In this document: positions 59,467 through 64,000 of the stretch, piece after piece
Numbering within the stretch: position 1 is the stretch's first letter
Layout of the letters: the number at the start of each line of letters is the position of its first letter
Origin: Chloroflexi bacterium UBA4736
GTDB taxonomy: Bacteria > Chloroflexota > Dormibacteria > Dormibacterales > Dormibacteraceae
Assembly: GCA_002404015.1 (NCBI GenBank)
Contig: DHIW01000108.1
Coordinates: 8,499 to 72,498 of the forward strand
Length of the DNA: 64,000 nucleotides
Direction of reading: 5' to 3'
The notes under the pieces: model-generated
Databases searched by the model: none
Seen by the model: only the letters and a program-made list of their open reading frames with translations
What the model was told of the DNA's origin: nothing
Position numbers and translations under genes: made by a program

Positions 59467-60922
59467 GCTCGACTCCCAGCACCGCGCCGCGCCTGATCGA
59501 CCCGAAGTTCAGGACGATCGCCAGCAGGTTGTGGGTCACGATGATCGACGAGATCAGGCTGATCAGCACGCCGATCATCAGGGTGACCGCGAAGCCGCGG
59601 ACCGGGCCTGAACCGAAGTACGCGAGCAGCGCACTGGTGATCAGGGTCGACGTGTTCGAGTCGCGGATGGCCGGCCAGGCCCGGCGCACGGCGGCGTCAA
59701 CGGCCGCGCCGATGGTCCGGCCGGCCCTGACCTCCTCTTTGAAGCGTTCGAAGATCAGGACGTTAGCGTCAACCGCCATGCCTACGCTGAGGATGAACCC
59801 GGCCATCCCGGAAAGCGTCAAGGTCACCGGCACCACCTTGAAGAGCGCCAGCACCACGCCCGCGTAGAAGAGCAGGGCCAGGCTGGCCAGGAAACCGGGC
59901 AGACGGTAGAAGGCGACCATGAAGACGACCACGATCAGCAGGCCGAGCAGCCCGGCCGCCAGGCTCCGCCGAACGGAGTCCTGGCCCAGGCTGGCGCCCA
60001 CCTCGGTGGACTGGAGGACCGCGATCGCCGTGGGCAGCGAACCCGAGTTGAGCAGCGTGGCCAGGTCCTTGGCGCCCTGCTGGGTGAACCCGGTGCCCCC
60101 GCCGGTGATCTGGGCGGTGCCACCCGTGATGGCCTGCTGGATGGTCGGGTTGGTGACCAGCTTGCCGCCGACCGTCGTGGGCCGGCTGATGCTGTCCGCG
60201 TAGCCGGGGTCGTCCCAGTGCGCGATATCGTCGGCCGACAGGTCCAGCCACTCGGCGATCTGGCCCTGGGCGCAGGTGGGGTCGGCCTTGCACGTGTTGT
60301 AGGCGGTGGTGGTCAGCTTGCCGAAGATGTCAGCCCCCTGCGAGTTGAACGTCAGGTTGACGACCCAGGCGGTCCCGTTGGCGTCCAGAGAGGGGTTGGC
60401 GCCGGACAGGAGGTCGCTGGTCAGGTTCGTGAGCTGGGGCTTGTAGCCGGGCTCTGGGCCGACATTGGTGGTGGTCTGGGCCGGGTCCAGGACCCAGGTG
60501 GTGGTGATGAGCTGGGCCCGCTGGCCGATCACTGCGTTGGCCTGTGCGGCCGAGACGCCGGCCAGCTCGACCACGATCCGGTCGTGGTTGCTCCCGGCCG
60601 GCTCGACCAGCGGCTCCGACGTGCCCAGCGCGTTGACCCGCTTGGTGAGCACGTCGACCGTCTGCTGCTGCATCTGGGCTCGGTCCCGGCCGGGTGGGAA
60701 GTTGCTGAGCTGGAGCTCGAGGTGGGTGCCTCCGGACAGGTCCAGGCCCTTGTGCAGGTAGATCTGCCAGTCCCCGAAATGCGGCGGCAGCCCGGGTACG
60801 GACCCTGTCAACGGGTAGTGGTTCTGGATCCGGTACCAGTACCCGGCGCCGTCCACGAACAGCGAGAAGAGCAGGAGGCCGAGCACGATGACGCGAACCG
60901 GCCAGGAGAGGACTAGTTGCAA
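59453..60922 (-). CDS. secD: Protein translocase subunit SecD
   Basis: 489 residues from TTG 60922. YLHKGLDLSGGTHLELQL opens the P1 domain; the membrane part has LAGLLGLLIVVVFMVAFYRLPG, FILSVGMAVDANVLIFERFKEE and SNTSTLITSALLAYFGSGPVRGFAVTL. The periplasmic/extracytoplasmic loop is long (residues 45-290). Partner of SecF. The start has a short leader from a TAGAAT -10. Confidence 0.95.
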   Translation of the reverse strand: MQLVLSWPVRVIVLGLLLFSLFVDGAGYWYRIQNHYPLTGSVPGLPPHFGDWQIYLHKGLDLSGGTHLELQLSNFPPGRDRAQMQQQTVDVLTKRVNALGTSEPLVEPAGSNHDRIVVELAGVSAAQANAVIGQRAQLITTTWVLDPAQTTTNVGPEPGYKPQLTNLTSDLLSGANPSLDANGTAWVVNLTFNSQGADIFGKLTTTAYNTCKADPTCAQGQIAEWLDLSADDIAHWDDPGYADSISRPTTVGGKLVTNPTIQQAITGGTAQITGGGTGFTQQGAKDLATLLNSGSLPTAIAVLQSTEVGASLGQDSVRRSLAAGLLGLLIVVVFMVAFYRLPGFLASLALLFYAGVVLALFKVVPVTLTLSGMAGFILSVGMAVDANVLIFERFKEEVRAGRTIGAAVDAAVRRAWPAIRDSNTSTLITSALLAYFGSGPVRGFAVTLMIGVLISLISSIIVTHNLLAIVLNFGSIRRGAVLGVERGRA

Positions 60923-60934
60923 GTGAGCTAAAAG

Positions 60935-60940
60935 ATTCTA
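60935..60940 (-). promoter_or_regulatory. Candidate -10 of the secDF-rimP operon
   Basis: TAGAAT (leftward, 60940-60935) stands 12 bases upstream of the secD TTG, in an 86-bp spacer after ruvB. The -35 is not convincing. It implies a very short leader. Confidence 0.4.
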
Positions 60941-61008
60941 CCCACAGCAGGACGAGAGTTTCCGGCCGACGCGGCGCCGGGGAATCCCGAGGTGGTGGCG
61001 CCTACCGG

Positions 61009-62043
61009 CTACAGAAGGCGCCCCTGTTCAGGACCGCCGGCGGGCGGCTCAAGGCCGAGGTGGCGGTAGGCCAGCTCGGTGGCGACCCGGCCCCGCGGCG
61101 TCCGTGCCAGGAAGCCGTTCTGCATCAGGAACGGCTCGTACACGTCCTCGATCGTCTCCGGCTCCTCGGACAGCGCCGTCGCGATCGTGTCGAGGCCCAC
61201 CGGGCCGCCCCGGAACTTCTGGATCATCGTCTCCAGGATCCGGCGGTCCAGCGGCTCGAGGCCGAGCTCATCGATCTCGAGCATGGCCAGGGCCTGGTGG
61301 GTGACGGCCAGGGTGGCCTTGCCGTCGGCGCGCACCTCGGCGTAGTCGCGCACGCGGCGCAGCAGGCGGTTGACGATGCGCGGGGTCCCGCGCGAGCGCT
61401 TGGCGAGCTCCGCGGCCGCCTCCTCGTCGATCTCCAGAGCGAGGATCCGGGCCGACCGCTTGACGATCTTCTCCAGCTCGGCATGGGTGTAGAAGTCCAG
61501 CCGGTAGGAGGCCCCGAAGCGGTCCCGCATGGGAGCGCTGAGCAGGCCCTGGCGGGTGGTGGCGCCCACGCAGGTGAAGCGGGCCAGCGGCAGCCGGGCC
61601 GAGGTCGCGCCGGCCCCCTTGCCCAGCACGATGTCGAAGGCGAAGTCCTCCATGGCCGGGTAGAGCGCCTCCTCAACGGTCGCGTTCAGGCGGTGGATCT
61701 CGTCGATGAAGAGGATGTCGCGGTCGTTCAGATTGGTGAGGATCGAGGCCAGGGCGCCGGCGTGATCGATGGCCGGGCCGGAAGTGGTCCGGATGGCGAC
61801 GCCGAGCTCGTTGGCGATGATGTTCGCCAGCGTGGTCTTGCCCAGCCCGGGCGGGCCGCTGAGCAGTACGTGCTCCACGGGCTCGCCGCGCCGCCGGGCG
61901 GCCTCCAGGAGGATGCCCAGGTTCTGGCGGACCTGCTCCTGGCCGACGTAGTCGTCGAGCGAGCGCGGCCGCAGCGTGCGGTCGAACTGCTCGTCCTCGT
62001 TGGTCGCCCCCGGGTCGAGAGGGCGGCCGTCGTCGTCGGTCAC
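61009..62043 (-). CDS. ruvB: Holliday junction branch-migration helicase RuvB
   Basis: 344 residues from GTG 62043 (GTGA with ruvA). AAA+ motifs: [37 protein letters not shown] (Walker A), [25 protein letters not shown] (Walker B), [22 protein letters not shown] (sensor 1/Arg finger) and the C-terminal winged helix ([23 protein letters not shown]). Works with RuvA and RuvC, both directly upstream. Confidence 0.97.
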   Translation of the reverse strand: MTDDDGRPLDPGATNEDEQFDRTLRPRSLDDYVGQEQVRQNLGILLEAARRRGEPVEHVLLSGPPGLGKTTLANIIANELGVAIRTTSGPAIDHAGALASILTNLNDRDILFIDEIHRLNATVEEALYPAMEDFAFDIVLGKGAGATSARLPLARFTCVGATTRQGLLSAPMRDRFGASYRLDFYTHAELEKIVKRSARILALEIDEEAAAELAKRSRGTPRIVNRLLRRVRDYAEVRADGKATLAVTHQALAMLEIDELGLEPLDRRILETMIQKFRGGPVGLDTIATALSEEPETIEDVYEPFLMQNGFLARTPRGRVATELAYRHLGLEPPAGGPEQGRLL

Positions 62044-62639
62044 CGTCCTAGAGCCTTGAGCGCGATGGAAAGGGCCAGCTGGGCGTCCGGCTTGGCCGTC
62101 CAATCGACCGCCTCAACGCCTTGCTTGGCCTGCTGGGCGCTGTAGCCGAGCCCGCGCAGCGCGTTCTCGACCGCCCGCGGCACCTCGCCGCCCCCCGCCG
62201 CGGCCACGGCGCGGGGGATGGCCAGCAGCGCCTCCTCCGTCTCCAGCTTGGGCTTCAGGTCGATGATCACCTTCTGAGCCGTGCGCGGACCCACCCCGCT
62301 GGCCCGCCGGATGGGGGCCACGTCCTCGGAGAGGATCGCCCGCTTGAGGACGTCCATGCTGGCCGCGCTGAGGATCGCCAGGCCCACCTTGGGCCCCACG
62401 CCGTCGACCTGGATCAGCTGCTGGAAGAGCTCCAACTCCTCCCGTGTGGAGAAGCCATAGAGCGCGAGCTGGTCCTCTCGGACGTGGGTGTGGATGTGCA
62501 GCTCGACCTCGGAGTTGGGCGGCCCGACCTTCTCGCGGACGCTGAGCGGAATGCTGACCAGGTAGCCCACGCCGCCGGTCTCGACGACCAGGTGGTCGGC
62601 GGCGGCCCGCTGGACCTTGCCCCGCAAGAAGGCGATCAC
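62040..62639 (-). CDS. ruvA: Holliday junction DNA-binding protein RuvA
   Basis: 199 residues from GTG 62639, in the ruvC stop codon. The OB fold begins [28 protein letters not shown]; helix-hairpin-helix motifs are [16 protein letters not shown] and [18 protein letters not shown]; the C-terminal RuvB-binding domain has [17 protein letters not shown]. Complete and of standard length. Confidence 0.96.
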   Translation of the reverse strand: MIAFLRGKVQRAAADHLVVETGGVGYLVSIPLSVREKVGPPNSEVELHIHTHVREDQLALYGFSTREELELFQQLIQVDGVGPKVGLAILSAASMDVLKRAILSEDVAPIRRASGVGPRTAQKVIIDLKPKLETEEALLAIPRAVAAAGGGEVPRAVENALRGLGYSAQQAKQGVEAVDWTAKPDAQLALSIALKALGR

Positions 62640-63133
62640 CTCTGCTGAGCCGCGATCCGGAGCTTCCGGCTGCGCGCGTGGCACACCGCGATCGCGATCG
62701 CGTCGGCGGCGTGGTCGTCCATCTTCCCGGCCGAGGCCACCTGCAGCGCCAGCATGCGGGCGATCTGGGCTTTGCTGGCCATGCCATAGCCGGTCAGCAC
62801 CGCCTTGACCTGGGCCGGCTTGTACTCGAACGTGGGGATGCCGCGCGCCTCCAGGGTGGCCAGGATGGCGCCCCGGGCCTGGGCCACGCCGATCACGGAG
62901 GTGGTGTTGCGGCCCACGAAGAGCTCTTCCATCGCGGCCTCTCGGATCTCGTAGCTCGCCAGCACCGAGGCGACCTCGGTGACGATCTGGTGGAGGCGCG
63001 GACCGGTGGGCCCGGGCGCGGTCTTGATGGTTCCGCAGGCCAGCACCTGGTTGTCGCCGGACAGAAGGGCGTAGCCGGTGCTGGCCAGGCCGGGGTCGAT
63101 TCCCAGGAGGAGGCCTACCCGGGTCGCGGCCAT
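62636..63133 (-). CDS. ruvC: Holliday junction endonuclease RuvC
   Basis: 165 residues from ATG 63133. RNase H-like active site: LLGIDPGLASTGYALL (first Asp), AMEELFVGRNTTSVIGVAQARGA (Glu) and MDDHAADAIAIAVCHA (two Asp). KPAQVKAVLTGYGMASKAQIARML is the family's DNA-contact region. No LexA box is visible upstream of yebC-ruvCAB, so these genes seem not to be SOS-controlled here. Confidence 0.96.
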   Translation of the reverse strand: MAATRVGLLLGIDPGLASTGYALLSGDNQVLACGTIKTAPGPTGPRLHQIVTEVASVLASYEIREAAMEELFVGRNTTSVIGVAQARGAILATLEARGIPTFEYKPAQVKAVLTGYGMASKAQIARMLALQVASAGKMDDHAADAIAIAVCHARSRKLRIAAQQR

Positions 63134-63145
63134 GGCTCCAGCAGG

Positions 63146-63901
63146 CTAGACGTTCGCGGAGATTCGTTCAAGGACGTCGGCTGGGATGTCGAAGTTCGCG
63201 TAGACCTGCTGGACGTCGTCGTCCTCCTCGAGGGCCTCGAGGAGGCGCAGCACCGCCGCCGCGTGCTCCTCGTCGACCGGTACCGATTGCTTGGGCTTCA
63301 TCGTGATCTCGGCGTTCTCGATCGTGACCCCGACGTCTTCGAGGGCCTTGCGCACGGCGTCGAAGCTGGTGGGGTCGGTGGTGATCTCGATCGAGCTGCG
63401 GTCCATCTGGAGATCCTCGGCGCCGGCCTCGATGGCCGCCAGGCCCACCTCGTCCGGGTCCTTCCCGCCGGCGTCGACGTCGATCACGCCCTTGCGCTCG
63501 AACATCCAGGCCACCGAGTTCGAATCGCCGAGGTTGCCGCCGTACTTGGAGAAGATGTGCCGGATCGCGGGAGCCGTCCGGTTCCGGTTGTCGGTCATGG
63601 CGTCGACGATGACCGCGACCCCGGCCGGCCCGTAGCCCTCGTAGCGGAGCTCCTCCAGGGCGTCGCCCTTGCCCGCCCCGGTGCCCCGGTCGATGGCGGA
63701 CTGGATCTTGTCGGCGGGCATGTTGACCTCGCGCGCCTTCTGGACCGCCAGGCGGAGCCGGAAGTTGCCCTCGGCGTCACCGCCGCCCTCCTTGGCCGCC
63801 ATCGTGATCTCGCGAGTGGCCCGCGTGAAGGTCTGGCCGCGCTTGGCGTCCACGATCGCCTTCTTGTGCTTGATGCCGGCCCATTTAGAGTGGCCCGACA
63901 C
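63146..63901 (-). CDS. yebC: YebC/PmpR-family protein
   Basis: 251 residues from GTG 63901. SGHSKWAGIKHKKAIVDAKRG, ITMAAKEGGGDAEGNFRLRLAV and NMPADKIQSAIDRGTG mark domain 1; VIVDAMTDNRNRTAPAIRHIFSKYGGNLG and VAWMFERKG follow. YebC proteins act on translation of difficult motifs or as regulators. Head of the yebC-ruvC-ruvA-ruvB run, as in many bacteria. Confidence 0.95.
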   Translation of the reverse strand: MSGHSKWAGIKHKKAIVDAKRGQTFTRATREITMAAKEGGGDAEGNFRLRLAVQKAREVNMPADKIQSAIDRGTGAGKGDALEELRYEGYGPAGVAVIVDAMTDNRNRTAPAIRHIFSKYGGNLGDSNSVAWMFERKGVIDVDAGGKDPDEVGLAAIEAGAEDLQMDRSSIEITTDPTSFDAVRKALEDVGVTIENAEITMKPKQSVPVDEEHAAAVLRLLEALEEDDDVQQVYANFDIPADVLERISANV

Positions 63902-64000
63902 TTAGCAGGCCGCTGAAAAAGGAATCGACGGTGCTACGTCGCCCAGGCGACCCATCTCCGTCGTTGACTCCTGCGATCCTCGCGACGCGTATCTCCAATA
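63902..64000. mobile_element. Possible insertion-sequence end at the right edge
   Basis: The sequence right after the yebC start includes GCAGGCCGCTGAAAAAGG (63905-63922); read leftward, TTTTTCAGCGGCCTGC resembles the terminal repeats common in IS1182-like elements. No ORF is seen in the last 98 bases and the element would continue off the window. This rests on pattern memory only. Confidence 0.3.

Overview
The window is a GC-rich bacterial chromosome segment packed with housekeeping genes. Genes overlap by 1-4 bases (GTGA, ATGA) again and again, and fewer than half of the start codons I assign are ATG. The gene content (RNase J plus RNase Y, SpoVS, a YneA-like gene beside lexA, an F420-type LLM oxidoreductase, TadE/TadG/CpaB/TadC, a full DAP pathway, no outer-membrane genes seen) suggests a Gram-positive-like or Chloroflexota-type bacterium. 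My inference is Chloroflexota or Candidatus Dormibacterota, but no rRNA or search is available to confirm this. I saw no rRNA, tRNA or CRISPR array.

Layout. Positions 1-8700: 5' end of nadE (leftward); then rightward a ThiS/MoaD-like sulfur carrier, ttuA, pyrF, an archaeal-type ornithine cyclodeaminase homologue, a Lys-rich microprotein, two half-size TSUP transporter genes, an acyl-CoA synthetase, a PanE-like reductase, an acyl-CoA dehydrogenase and a TetR regulator. Positions 8700-15100: an orphan gene with an SOS-type promoter, an incomplete Tad pilus locus (tadE, tadG, tadE leftward; cpaB, tadC rightward), a glutaredoxin, a YneA-like LysM gene, lexA, and a small frameshifted secreted-protein locus. 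Positions 15100-44600 are almost all leftward: dapD, dapC, dapE, hflX, miaA, mutL, mutS, miaB, spoVS, ymdB; rny alone rightward; recX, recA, a pgsA-cinA fusion, rodZ-like, ftsK; three non-syntenic genes (zinc ribbon, EEP hydrolase, membrane zinc ribbon); rnj, udg, dapA, asd, dapB, pnp, rpsO. Positions 44600-50560: a metabolic island (gamma-glutamyltransferase, lipid kinase, alkyl-DHAP-synthase-like oxidase leftward; glpD and a methyltransferase rightward). Positions 50570-63900, leftward: ribF, truB, nrnA, rbfA, infB, an LLM oxidoreductase, ylxR, nusA, rimP, secF, secD, ruvB, ruvA, ruvC, yebC. The last ~100 bases resemble a mobile-element end.

The order from rimP-nusA to ftsK-recA-rny-ymdB-spoVS-miaB-mutSL-miaA-hflX closely matches the classical Bacillus order, which makes departures easy to see: rny is flipped, and it is flanked by inverted copies of a ~115-128-bp repeat; an LLM oxidoreductase sits between ylxR and infB; a lipid/glycerol island sits between ribF and rpsO.

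The clearest regulatory theme is the SOS response. LexA-type palindromes (CGAAC-N4-GTTCG) lie exactly inside the 17-bp spacer of the promoters of recA, the YneA-like gene and the orphan gene at 8731; a second, degenerate box precedes lexA. This ties a previously unexplained 131-residue protein to DNA damage. Other notable points are a CTG start on truB with a perfect Shine-Dalgarno, a sulfur carrier extended beyond its Gly-Gly, a PgsA-CinA fusion, and a dispersed 49-bp repeat that supplies the C-terminus of a methyltransferase.
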